Shown here piece by piece: positions 11,850 through 25,679 of a stretch of DNA of 64,000 bases (positions are counted from its first letter, which is position 1; each line of letters begins with the position of its first letter). Both the position numbers and the translations under genes were made by a program. This DNA comes from Panicum virgatum (taxonomy: Eukaryota; Streptophyta; Magnoliopsida; Poales; Poaceae): assembly GCF_016808335.1 (NCBI RefSeq), contig NC_053146.1, positions 11,973,015 to 12,037,014 on the forward strand, given 5' to 3'. The notes below the pieces were generated by a model, which was given only the letters and a program-made list of their open reading frames with translations, was not told the origin of the DNA and did not search any database.

Positions 11850-12836
11850 GATAAGGACATGACACCTTCGGATATGACCGTTGATTATAAGGTGAGCTCG
11901 TTCCTATTTTTGTATAGTGATTTTTTGTACAATTTATTTAGTTCCACATGTACATGTCATTATTTGCTTGTAGGTACACATGTGTCCGAAAGTGCAAGTT
12001 TATCAAATGTACTCATCCATCCGGTGTGTGATTGAGGAGCTATATCGTCATCATGGGCTTGATATTCACCCTTGGGACCCTGGCCCAAGTTGGAGCATGC
12101 CCCAAGGAGATGGAGAACACCATAAGGAATCCTTTGGACATCCTCCACCTTGGCCACCTCCTTAGGAGGCTAGCAAGGGCGTCCAAGCTGAGTTGGAAGC
12201 CCAACCCATGTCAAGTTTGAATCTGCCTCGAAGTCCAGGAGCAGCAAGCACTAAATTGGACGCCCAGATTGCATACGGTGTATCGAAATCTAACAAGAAG
12301 ACCTTTCTAATGGCTCTGGTTTGAGACCCAAATTCATCCGGAGTCAACAACAATTGTTCGAATAATTTGACGTCCAGAATCTGTCCCGGCGCTGCGACGA
12401 TGTCTTTTGGTCTTTGGGCCTTGTATCGTGTTGAAGCCCATTAGGGGTGCGTCCAGGGGGTCTTGCAAGACTCTAAAGTTGTCATAAATAGCAGCCGCCA
12501 CACCATTAGGGTTTGGGTTTTACTTAGATTAATCTGTCAAAAACAGTTTTGCTGTCATTGGTTTGTGAAACCCCACATTCGAGTGCTTAATCCAAGGATT
12601 TCTACAATTGAGTTGCGTACTTCCTTGTTCTTGCTTGTGTTCTTCGATTTGCAGGCAAAGATTAGCCTTCGGGGCGAGGTCAACCGGGCAGCGCACGGTT
12701 GATAACCAAGAGACGACGTGGTGCTTCGATTGCGGGCTCGGGTCTTGTTGATCGGAAGCCGGATCGCTTGTGTCGTGTTGTCGACAAATCGATAGTTATC
12801 CTCCTGACGGAAGATCGGGCACCCTCACGCCCCCAT
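11850..12836 (+). mobile_element. Inserted retroelement fragment, related to 30530-31740
   Basis: LINE sequence stops at about 11850 and resumes at about 12837. The insert opens GACATGACACCTTCGGATAT and matches, on the opposite strand, the segment at 30560-31720, including the stretch containing CTTGGACATCCTCCACCTTG. It has no intact ORF. Boundaries are approximate; the ends show TTGAT/ATCAA in inverted orientation and no clear target duplication. Confidence 0.6.
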
Positions 12837-13015
12837 CAAGAATGCTTCATAAAGCTCATAAAAATCAATAGCATTGAGAGGCCAACATTTTTTCAGAAAC
12901 TCACCATTAAATCCGTTAGGGCCTGGAAATTTATTAGTTGGTAATTCAGCAATAATTCTATCAATTTCCTCTTTGGAAAAGGGTTGTTCTAGCCATTCCA
13001 AATTATCTCTAGGAG

Positions 13016-13195
13016 CACTGTTCGCCTACACGACCGTTTACACAGCGTGTAAACGCTACTCGATTGGTAGTCGTGTAGGCCGATTAGCCATGTAAAGCCA
13101 CCGTTTACAAGGCCGTTTAAACGGCCATATATTCCGACTATTTGCTACACGGTGGGTGACCGATCGTTCACCGTTTAACGTTTAGGCTAACATTG
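13016..13195. mobile_element. 180-bp hAT-like MITE
   Basis: Terminal repeats CACTGTTCGCCTA (left) and TAGGCTAACATTG (right) are near-complementary, and the flanks carry an exact 8-bp duplication TCTAGGAG (13008-13015 and 13196-13203). The insert interrupts the LINE between CTP-like sequence and NLEWLEQPFSKEE. The interior is rich in CGTTTA(A)ACG-type palindromes. Confidence 0.9.
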
Positions 13196-13202
13196 TCTAG
13201 GA

Positions 13203-13465
13203 GTGCACAAAGTACTGAGATCATAATACATATGGTTGTATTCCGAGGATCGTAGTCTCTCCTTGAAGGCATTCCAGAGAATTTCTGCTTTCTTTTCATG
13301 ATCGTTGTGCTCCTGGCCAGCTTCATCTCTGATGGTAGTAATGGTGTTTCTCCGATGTTTAATTGAGGCATTTGCATGGAAAAACCTAGTGCATCATCTC
13401 CTTCAGTCACCCATTTGATGGTCCCTCTTTGGTGCCAATAAATCCTTTGATGATGATACTCTGCT
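13203..13465 (-). pseudogene. LINE segment upstream of RT
   Basis: The minus strand reads IYWHQRGTIKWVTEGDD with matching sequence in two neighbouring frames, typical of plant LINEs between endonuclease and RT. At least one frameshift is present. The 5' part of the LINE is missing; homology stops near 13465. Confidence 0.7.
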
Positions 13466-13891
13466 ATATACTATGCATTTGTGCCTTATTAGTCTCAACC
13501 AATGGTGGCCGAATGGAGTTTTAAATTTTGTGAGACAAAAATTTGGTAGACATCATCTCATTTGATCTCTTGTTCGTAAGTTGGAACAGAATTGTTTGCA
13601 AGTCATCTCACCGTCTCACCGAGGCCTCCCTGCAAAGCTTGTTCGTTCACGAGACGAGATGAGATCAGCCGTTGTCGTCCTCGGCGCCGCTCGCGCGCGT
13701 AGCAGAAGCGGTGCGCCAGGCCGCATTCGGTCGGTCCCCACCACCGAACCGGGCCTGCACGAGCCAGCAGGCCTGGCCCACCACGGCCGCCGGCGTCTCC
13801 TCCGCCATGGCCCGCAGCGCCCTGCACCGGCGGCACTCGGCCGGGCATGTGCTTGCCACAGCGGTCAGCGGCGGAAGCAGGACGTGCACCA

Positions 13892-13930
<39 letters not shown>

Positions 13931-14336
13931 GGCGCAGGCCCGGCTGGCCGCACACCAGCAGCACCCGGGAGCGGGCTCAGCGGGATGGCCCGCCCCGCCG
14001 CCCCAGCACGCAGTAGGCCGGGGCGCTGCCGGCGGCGGCGCGGATGGGAGCTTTGGTTCGCATCTTGTGCACATTGCTGTATGTGACAGAAATTACAGGC
14101 AAGCTGGCAAGTGTATTGTTGTATGAGCTTTCTCTGAAATTTAGTCTTTCTTGCAAACTGAATTCTGATTTTGCTAATGGTGAATTCGTCACTAAATTTA
14201 TTTGTGGCTTTCAGGTTTCAGCAGCATCTAGAAGAACTTTGACGCTCAACATTTAACCACTGTAAAAAGCAAAGGTTTCGCGCCGCCCAACATTCATCAG
14301 ATACCAAAGGGTTCAAAAGAAAGTACTAATCGTCAC
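13466..14336. other. Unassigned GC-rich stretch with CCG microsatellite
   Basis: Sequence from 13640 to 14050 is GC-rich and holds a long CCG run (about 13888-13930). Open frames exist on both strands but are low-complexity (poly-Pro, poly-Gly, poly-Arg), so none is called. AT-rich sequence follows from 14080. It could be a gene fragment; I recognise no domain. Confidence 0.3.
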
Positions 14337-14466
14337 GTCACATGTAAACGTAGATCTGGATCAGGGATACATGTTTCTAAGAGCACAACTTCACTTCAGG
14401 ATAATTTTGACTGTTAAACCAGATTCTCAGATCTGGATCCCCACCAGATCTACGTTCACATGTGAC
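14337..14466. repeat. Inverted repeat, 23-bp arms, downstream of ARF
   Basis: GTCACATGTAAACGTAGATC (arm 14337-14359) is the reverse complement of 14444-14466 with one mismatch; the loop is about 84 bp. It may be the remnant of a small inverted-repeat transposon or a stem in the ARF 3' region. Confidence 0.6.
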
Positions 14467-14769
14467 GGACATGGGAGTTACCTTGGCTAATGTACTAATC
14501 AGGTATAGGAATGTTGTATATAATAACTTCCCAAAGTACCATGATATTGGAACTCCAATCCTTGTGCAAAATGAACAGGTCCAAAGAACATCCAACAGTA
14601 GAGTAGGGTTGAACAAACATTTGATAGTGACATCATTACATATTCCAAACAAAAAATATATCGTGCCGGCAGAAGACACCTAACAGGTTGCAGAGGCGAT
14701 TCTGTCCTAAGTTTCCATGATACATCCGGAGCTCCTAGTCAGTTCGCAGTTGATATCGAAAGCCTGGCC

Positions 14770-17520
<2,751 letters not shown>

Positions 17521-17529
17521 TCACCACCT

Positions 17530-17950
17530 GCACGCGAGGCCATTCCCGGGCGTCAGATCTCGAACAAACCCTAACGAGCGAACGGATCGCGATCCACGGA
17601 TCCAGACCGACCCGGCCCCGATCGCGCGCGTGGGCGGATCACGCCGCGGCGAGCGGAGATCTGCGGAAGCCCCCGACCGCGCGCGGCCGCCAGAGAGAGA
17701 GAGGAGATCGGGGGAGGGAGATCTGAGGGCGCGACGGTCTCAGATCTGGATCCAACGGGACGGGGAAGGGAAGGGGAGGGGAGGCGGGGGGGGGGGGGGT
17801 CGGTGGGGGGCTCACCTGCGCCGCGGCTGAGTTCGAAATCTGGAGGAGGATTTGGGGATCGGGGGAGGAGGAGAGGGGGGGGGGAGACCTGAGGAGGAGG
17901 ATGGGCGGAGGAGATGGGAGGGGTGGAGATATTAACGCCGCGCTTCGTGC
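17530..17950 (-). promoter_or_regulatory. ARF 5' UTR intron and leader
   Basis: On the minus strand an acceptor (CGTGCAG then GTGGTG) lies about 30 bp upstream of the ARF ATG, and a matching donor (GGCGCAG then GTGAGCC) lies near 17816, defining a roughly 285-bp 5' UTR intron with a G14 run (17786-17799). GC-rich, CT-rich leader sequence continues to about 17950. Leader introns are common in plant ARF genes and often raise expression. Confidence 0.6.
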
Positions 17951-18240
17951 CGGCTGGCGGCGGTAGTGGGGAAGAAGGGGGGAGCTTCCTCCTTCCTGTT
18001 TGCTGCCGGATCCGGAACGGATGGCTGGGATTGGTCCAAGCGATGATCCACGCTGATTTTCTTTTCTTTTCTTTTGATGATGAAATAAAATTCAACGCTG
18101 AATCACCGACCGGTCTAATTCGGTTCTTTTTTTTTTCGTGGCGTGTGGGACCGCAGCACCGACCGGGGTTTGTTCGTCACGAATGCAACAGTGCGTACAC
18201 ATTGTTTTTTTTTCTAACACGCACATCGTCCAAATAGTTG
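17951..18240. promoter_or_regulatory. ARF upstream region
   Basis: This is the intergenic stretch upstream of the ARF leader. No TATA box or conserved element could be assigned with confidence; T-rich runs occur at 18128-18137 and 18204-18212. Confidence 0.25.
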
Positions 18241-18312
18241 GCATGGACTAGTTGGCTTTTTTTTTCAGGTAGACTAGTTGGCTTTTTTTTCCAGGTGGAC
18301 TAGTTGGCTCTT
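18241..18312. repeat. Three short tandem repeats (GACTAGTTGGCTTTTTT)
   Basis: A unit of about 30 bp, GACTAGTTGGC plus a T-run and CAGGT, occurs three times head to tail with small length changes in the T-run. Confidence 0.7.
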
Positions 18313-18381
18313 TGAGAATGGGATTTACCGCGTGCTTTGCTCCATGTTATTCGCAAGCTCTTCGAATAATCATTAACTCAT

Positions 18382-19268
18382 TTTGGATGTATATATTGGA
18401 AGCCTTGGTATTGGAATTGAGCTCAATACCAAATCAGACCAGCTTTGGTATTGAGCTAAATACCAAAACTATTGTTTGGATGGAGAAGAAATTATAAAGA
18501 TGCAATTCGATGAGATGACAAATATCAATTTGTGTTTGGATGTCCATATCGTAAAATTGAGAATTGGTACACCGTCCTTCTCCCCAAGGAGCTGCCACGC
18601 CCCGTACTGCTCTATGCAGCCCTCGCCTCGCGCGCCTTCTCCTCTATGGCCAAGAGGAGGGGACGCAGGCTATGGAGAGAGGGGCGTGGCTCTCCAGCGG
18701 AGGAGGAGGTGAGGCGGAACGCACAACACTCCAGTAGAGAGGGAGGAGAGGTGGTGGCACGGCTCTCTCATAGAGGAGGCAACATTTTGGTGGGGAGGAG
18801 GCACATGGATGCATTGTGCAGCACGCCGATGGAGAGGCGGGGGCGGCGGAGGTATGGGCCGACACAGGGATGGCGGAGGTATGTGCCGATGCACAGATGG
18901 CGAAGGGGCGTGACACATCAATAGAGGGGCGGTCGCAGCGTAGAGACACACCGCACGCCAACCAGTGAGAAGCAGAGGGGTGGGGCGCACACACGAACAG
19001 TAGAGGGGCAGACCGATGCAGGGATGACAGAGGGGTAGGCCAATGTAGGGGTGGCATGGTGGCGACAAAGAGAAGAAAAGATGCGGCCGGCGGGTGAGGA
19101 CGATTCAGCCCAATACGGAGTGGAAGTGGGAGCAGGATCAGCTGTGTGCCCAATACCACTTGGTATTGGAGGAAGTTTCTAATATCAATGCCTACTTCAT
19201 CCAAACAGCAGATATTAGAGGCTTCCAATACCAATTCCGAATTATGAGCTCCAATATCTACATCCAAA
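18382..19268. mobile_element. Non-autonomous TIR element, about 890 bp
   Basis: The left end TTTGGATGTATATATTGGA and right end TCCAATATCTACATCCAAA are inverted repeats with one mismatch. Sub-terminal GGTATTG/CAATACC motifs recur at both ends. The centre (about 18590-19090) is GC-rich with open but unrecognised frames on both strands. No transposase was found. Confidence 0.65.
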
Positions 19269-19358
19269 CAAGGAGGGAATTATTTGGTTCTATGGGTTTG
19301 CCCATTTCTCTCTCCACCATTGGTATTTATATCTTCATCTTCCACCATTTGTATCTAT

Positions 19359-22300
19359 GGCCGTGTTTGGATCCAAGGGCTAGAGCTATTTGGGCTAGAG
19401 CTAATTAGCTCAATCAAATAGCCCTCCAATAAAATGCCCTTACATGTTTGGAGCCAAGAGCTATTTAGCATTTAAAGCATTTTTTCCCAATCATTGGAGC
19501 CATATTACCTCTCTTGCTATGGTGGGCTCCATTTGAAATAGCCCAAATAATCACTCTTTGGGTGGGATAGTTTTTTGAGGTAGACTATTTGCAAATAGCC
19601 AAGAATTGGCCCTCAAGTTTGGAGATTTTGAACTATTTTAAATGGTAAAGACTCCATTACAGCCGGCCGTACTCTAGTCCTATCGCACGGCCGGCTGTAA
19701 CCCTCGCACCCCACGCGCTTCTGATATGGCGGACCCATGTATCAGTGGGTAGAGGCAACTTTTTATTCTTCTACTCATTCTCCTATCCCGTCATTTCCTC
19801 TACTCATCCCCTCTCTCTAGGGTTCCTCACTCTCCTCCGCCGGAGGCCATTTTTCCCGAATCCACCACCATCCGTGCACACATCCAGGCTCTCGCGAGAG
19901 CATTTATGAGGGGATCGAAGTGCAAATCCACCAGATAGGTGGTTGCTTTTTTGTGCCCCGTTTGCTGATCTACTCCCCTGGAACATGTTCTATTCATTTC
20001 TGATTTGTTGCATCTGCTCCCCCTCGCTGAGGTCATTTGGAATCAAGGGACGGATGGGGGAAGAGTAGATCTCTGTAGGTGAGTACATGACCCATGCTCT
20101 CGCCGCTCAAATCCACACCCTTGTTTTTTTTCTCGCCCACAGGAGTGTTTTATTTCCAGATGCTTTTTTTCCCCTCTAGCGATTATAATCCCTTCTCTTT
20201 GTTTTTTTAGTGGATCTCATCGCGCGAGCACATCCAAGGGATCCGTAGATGACTGCAAGCGGAAATCAAGGGAGGGGTTCGGCAAAATCTCATATCTGAA
20301 TCAGGTGAGCGATTCCATAGCCTCCTAGTGCATCCCCCATACTGGATTCCTGCAGTAGTTTTCTCACCTGTGATTTGTTTGGGCCTCGTTTCTTCAGTGC
20401 TTCATGACAAGGGAGAGGCTCACACCGCAGCAGGAGGGAATTTCACCATGTGAGTCAAATCAACTTGATGCCCCACCCCTCACCCCAACCAAATTCAAGC
20501 ATGTGCTCTGTGATTTTAGCTTTTTTGGTGCATGCGCTATGTGCTTTTTTTAGGATGATTTTTTCTAGGCCCACTGGGTGCATGTGGTCTGAGATTTTTC
20601 TTTACTTGTGTCCCACTGTAGTTAATCTAGTTATTCTGTGCATGTCTAGTTACTAGCTTTTTTTTTCCTATTTTTCAGGTAACTATATCTGAACATGTGT
20701 AGTTATTTTCCATTTAGATAATTAAATATGAACATTTCTAGTTATTAGTTTTTAGATAATTAAATCTGAATATGTGTAAACATGTGTATATAAACATGTT
20801 TACTTTTACTTTTTCTGAACATATATTTTTTTTGCCTAAGTGCATATATTATCCTGCTATGCATCTATGAGAACTAGAATACACATTGTCTGCGGCTCTG
20901 CACACAACCGCACCGGCGCGTAGTGCGAACACCATCGCACTTCCTCTCCCCTGTGCGCCCCTCCTCCTCGCACACTCCTCCCCTCCCTGCGGTGTTGCGG
21001 AGCCGCAACGTGCGGCACGAGCAGCCATGACGGCCCTCGGGAGCGATGGCGGGGTGCAGGTAGAAGCCATGTTTTCCTTCCCATTTCTTCCCTAGATCCA
21101 CCCCTCATCATGATGTTTCTGTTCATTTTTGCTCGGCATGCAGATCCATGGAACCTACTGCCTCATCGATGCTCTAGGTGCCGCCACCGTGAACCGAGAG
21201 GGTAAAGGGATTCGGGACTGATTAGGCAATTATATTGTACTTATTGGCAGTAATATTGTATTTCATTTGCAATTTTACTTGTACATTTAGCCAATAACAC
21301 TGTACTCCCCCTAACATTTTTGTCTAGCATTTCCTAGCTGATGCCCGCAAGCTATCAGATATGCATTTCTGCTTGATCCTATGGTTTTCATGGGTCATGA
21401 ACTATATATAATTGGGGATTGGTCTAGTGCAGATTGTAGGCAATTTAGTGTATATTTGTCAAATTTAGAAGCATTTTACTAGATATATTTTGTACGTAAA
21501 ATTTTGCCTGTTGTGAAGAACCTGCATATTCTGTTATGCACTCTTCTGATTTGCAATGTTGCAGCGATGGAGGTTTCGCTCTTCACTTTCAATAATTCCC
21601 AAATGGTTTGAGTTTAAGACATCCCCATAAATTACTTGTGATGAAATGGTTCTGTCTGTAATTAGGTTTTGCCCATATTCCTTGATAGGTGAATGCTTGG
21701 GGTGCGAGTTTTTGGTGAGGTGAATCATCCAAAATTCGCTTACTGTTGCTCTGCTTCAAGTCTCAAATTTGGTGTTGTATGCTAATATTTTGGTATGAGT
21801 AGATTTTACCAGTCCATCTACTCACATTTATGGCTGGCTATTGGTGCTTCAGTTGCTCCTTTTAGTCCGTGTGCTTGTTTGGATCTGCTTTCCGTTGCCT
21901 ATCCTATAATAAAAGTAATAAACATATGGGCAAATTGATCGTGTTATCTTTGCTTAACAAATTCTCCAATATATATGGACTCAAATTCTATCCTTCCTGT
22001 TGTAGCTACTAGACTGTGTGCTTGGTGGTCATGGTCAAATAGTTATCTTCTGTAGAGCTGAGCTAAAAACACTTGTCACTCTGCACGTAAATGAGATATG
22101 CTGACTATTTCATCTTCCAAATAGCAAATTCATGATGCAGATATAAGATGATAATACACTATTTAAGTAACCTCTATTTGTATAGATCTATTAATTGATA
22201 AGTTCATTTATTGGTAGAAGTTCTTTTGCCAATGGATGATATGTTTGTGTAGATGTGTATTCAATGGTAGACAGAAACTCAATCCTACTTTTTAAGTATC

Positions 22301-23379
22301 CACCTAGATATGGTTAGGATGTATATGCTACGAACAATTTATACTAACACAAATAAATGTTGCAAGAGATCCTCGAGAAAGCATTTCATTTGCAATTAAT
22401 TACAAGAAGCATTTCATTACTTTTCAGTAGGCAAATACATCAATTATGAGATGCATTTTAGTACTTTCCAATAGGCAGATACGTCAAATACTAGAAGCAT
22501 TTTCAGAACTAGGCAATAATATTAATAGGAATTGGGCAATAATATTTGTTCTTGATAGGCAATAATATATGCTAAAACTGATGAACATCATGTGGAAACT
22601 GCTATCGCATAAAGTGGTGCAGTATAGATAGTTGATGCACATGTAGGAGCGGCTGCATAACCACAAATTATTACATGCAAATCTAATGTTTCATCAGACG
22701 AGAATAATGTACTTTGTGTCTTATAGTGCCCATCTAATGTTTCATGTAGGCGAGATATATACTGCAAAGTCTTTCAACCTCTAGTGCTTTTCTCTAATTA
22801 TGTTCTTTCTTAAATGCATTGCAGGTCATGGCGTGGTTAGGAAGGGAAGCAAATAGGCATTTCCTCCAATGTTATTTGCTTGTATAGTTAATCTAATTTT
22901 GCTTCAAATCAATCTGTTTTATTTGCTTGTAGATTTATTTTAAATTGCTTCAGAGTTTATTATGATATGCTTTCAACTTTTAACAAAAATGCTTTTGGAA
23001 CTTTGTGAGAAAAATATCATCGAAACATATTGAAGTGGGATGTTGTTTTGATGTTTTTGTTGGGGACAACTCAGTGGTGCAATTATATTTTATTTTTGAT
23101 GCTCGGCTGTAAAAGTACAGCTTTTTTAAATCTGTGATTGATTTTGCATGTGCTGATGTCATCTTTTTTGTCCTTATTCTTCTCTATTAACGTAGTTTGC
23201 AATCTGTGTCATGGAAAAATGAAGTGGGTTGCAGCTTTTTGCCAAAAAGAGAAAAATCTGATGCCCAAATTGCCAAAAAAGATAGGCCGTACGCCCGTAC
23301 GGCAGGCCGTAAGTTAGTCGGGTCCATTTTAAATTATTTTAACCTAAAAATAGCTCTAGTCCTTGAATCCAAACATACC
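19359..23379. mobile_element. Large TIR element without recognisable transposase, about 4.0 kb
   Basis: Left GGCCGTGTTTGGATCCAAGG... (19359-19391) pairs with right ...CCTTGAATCCAAACATACC (23348-23379), with CTAGAGCTATTT shared inside both. A perfect 13-bp hairpin (TACAGCCGGCCGT, 19658-19670 with 19687-19699) near the left end has a counterpart hairpin near the right end (GCCGTAC, 23285-23302), both next to an ATTTTAAAT-type motif. The interior has exon-like segments with plausible splice signals (around 20220-20310, 20400-20450, 20880-21220) but no protein I recognise. It could be a MULE- or PIF-like derivative carrying a host transcript. Confidence 0.55.
22380..22570. repeat. Degenerate short repeats (AGAAGCATTT, TAGGCAATAAT)
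   Basis: Variants of AGAAGCATTTCATTAC and AATAGGCAxATAC recur four or more times within 190 bp of AT-rich sequence inside the large TIR element. Confidence 0.45.
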
Positions 23380-23658
23380 TTATATCTTCATCTTTCATCC
23401 GTGTCTGGCATCTATAGAACCTCCCCATGCCCCCTACTAACCTTTCAAAGCCTTCCACTAACACTAAAAATATATCATTCCGGTGACAGATAAGCTTTAA
23501 TAGAATACCAATTCCATCATCAATGCTGAAAAGTTTTGGTAATTGCCAAAAACTCTCACCGCTGCCACCATTCCGAGACGTGCATGGCTCACCCCGACGT
23601 GCGTGACCCGCCCTGTTCCAACCCCCCTCCCCCCACCCCACATGGGCAACGGGGAAGA
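23380..23658. other. Spacer between TIR elements
   Basis: It starts with a 36-bp sequence that also flanks the left end of the preceding element (see findings). The 23540-23650 portion is GC-rich and may be part of the adjoining inverted-repeat element. No gene is seen. Confidence 0.3.
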
Positions 23659-24840
23659 CGGAAATCCAAAACGGGGATCGCGCGCTACAGCGCTTCATGG
23701 CGCGTGACAGTCCAGCCGGCCACGCAGCTATATGTGCGGCTGTGCCCACTCACGTGACAGCCAGGCTTGCTTTCGCTTTTTCTTTTCTATTTTCTTCCCC
23801 TGTGTTCTAACAGTTATTATTTATTTTTCCAGATTTGAACTTTTTACTTTCTACTATTTATTTCTCTAGAGAGATTCTCTTGACAAAGACTTTAGAAAAA
23901 AATCTAATACAAATTATATCAAGCATTGTGCTTAGAATTTGTATGATGAAATTGTACAGTTATAACTTGTAAATATAAGTTTCTTTCTTTTTTTGGAAAG
24001 TTTTCTTATTCCGCATTTTTCTACTTTTGGAAATTTATAATTTATAAATATAAGTTTTTAGTATAACTTTTGCGCGTGGAATAAACTATCATCATAACTT
24101 TTTATGATAGACATAACTTTTACGTATAATTTTTTTCTAGCAATTTGAGGAATAATTTTTTAGTATAACTTTCAGGATACATATAAATTTTTAGCATAAC
24201 TTTACGGTCTATACAATTTTAATGCATATATTTTTTTCAAATACTTATGGAGCATAATTTTTAGAATAACTTGTAGAATGTTGTCTTTATCAGGGAGATT
24301 CCTCTTACAAAAATTATTGTACACAAATTCATCATTCAACTTTTTACGTACGAAATTCATCATACGACTTTTGAGTACAACTCTCAGTATATTTTTTTAG
24401 ATAACTTTTCACACAATTTTGATGCATAAGTTCGTCATACAGCTTGTGAAAATATAATTTGTCGAGATAACTTTTCAACACAACTTCTATGAAGATGTAA
24501 TTAGGAAGACTTGTCGGATAACTTTTTACATACGAGTTCATCATACAAATTCTGAGCACAAATGCTTGATATAAATTTTAGTGGATTTTTTCTAAAGTCT
24601 TTGTCAAGAGAATTTCTCTAGAGAAATACATAGTAGAAAGTAAAAGTTATTACCTGAAAAAAAGTTGAATAATAACTGCTGCCATTACGGAACACATGGG
24701 AAAAAATCAAAAAGGAAAAGAGAAAGCAAATCGATACCTGCCTAGCTGTGACCGGACGTGGATCGGATAGCTGTGTCACCGGCTGTGCCTTTGCGCACCA
24801 CGAAGCGCTGTACCATGTGATTGTGGTTTTGGATTTCCGG
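23659..24840. mobile_element. Foldback / long-TIR element, about 245-bp arms
   Basis: Arms 23659-23900 and 24586-24840 are reverse complements with modest divergence, sharing CGGAAATCCAAAAC, TACAGCGCTTC, CTTTACTTTCTACTATxTATT and TCTCTTGACAAAGACTTTAG. The 685-bp centre is AT-rich with many variants of TAGTATAACTTTTxCG. Weaker similarity continues outside the arms (GACGTGCGTG on the left, CACGCACGTG on the right), so true ends may lie further out. Long TIRs suggest a MULE or foldback element; no transposase is present. Confidence 0.75.
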
Positions 24841-24940
24841 TCAAGCAGGAAAGAGAAAAAAAGCAGTTGATACATGGTAGGACCCACGCACGTGGGAGAA
24901 GTGGAGGCACCCGCACGCGCTAATTTAATTGAGCTCATAT

Positions 24941-25679
24941 GTTGGACACTTGATCACAGAAACCGAAAAAAGAATGGACACAGATTTCTAAAATGGAAAG
25001 TTTGGGAGTTGTCGGAAATCGATCGTTCAAACTAGCCAGCCCCGGGGAAGAGCCATTGAGGATCCATGCGCAGGGCCGTTGATTCGCTTCCGACTCCGAG
25101 TCGCCCTTGAGGCCTTGTCCACCGTGCGCCGCCTCTGATTCGCGGTGTGGCCGCCGTGAGCTGGACCCGACCAAATCGAGCTCCATGCCCACTGCTTCTT
25201 CCTGAGTGATGCCGGCACCGCTGCTCCACGACCACAAGCACGCATCGCCAGCTTCGTCCGCGTTCGAGTTGGGTCCCTTCAGAAAGTGTTTCTTCTAGAG
25301 AATATGTTTGGCAACTTTGATTATTTAGGTGAAATCGTAAAGCGTGTAATGTTAATTATGTTCCAAAATGATCAGTAACGCAATGTGGAGCAACGTATTT
25401 ACCGCGAGCGTTGATGGTTGAGGCTCAAAAATTCAACATTTCAAGTATATTTTTGGTGTTGCGGTAAAATTCAACATTTGAAGTAGTATATTGTTTTTTT
25501 TGGTGTTGCGGTAAGTGTGCGTGTAACTAATGATGCCTGGTGATAACACCTAATGGCTGCAGCTTTGGGACCCGGTTCACTTGATATTGGTTGATGGAGA
25601 AGTTGTGGTTCTATGCGTCAACCATATTGAGATCTGCGTGCTCGTTTGGCGTGCAACTTGGAAACCTCCACTGCCACTA
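24941..25679. other. Intergenic, no gene recognised
   Basis: Moderately GC-rich sequence around 25020-25260 has only low-quality open frames. A pair of short near-repeats (AATTCAACATTT ... GGTGTTGCGGTAA) lies at 25430-25515. Nothing else is seen. Confidence 0.3.

Larger units (their letters stand above)
4360..13465 (-). mobile_element. Broken LINE (L1-like) with four nested insertions
   Basis: Pieces of one non-LTR element read in order on the minus strand from 13465 down to 4360. They are: a segment ahead of RT (13440-13203, IYWHQRGTIKWVTEGDD); the segment leading into RT (13007-12837); RT (11849-10970); the post-RT domain (10990-10800); the region containing AAWSMVCLPK (5952-5645); and a zf-RVT-like C-terminal piece (4717-4360, WGSSIFSANKAYRMMI). 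They become contiguous when four insertions are removed: 4726-5636, 5958-10793, about 11850-12836 and 13016-13195. Frameshifts and stops break the ORF and the RT motif reads YAED rather than YADD. No poly(A) tail or target duplication was located. Confidence 0.85.

Noticed and set aside
13581..14126. 181-codon frame over the CCG microsatellite
   Set aside because: Poly-Ala/poly-Pro translation, and alternative frames are equally open; kept only as an unassigned GC-rich stretch.
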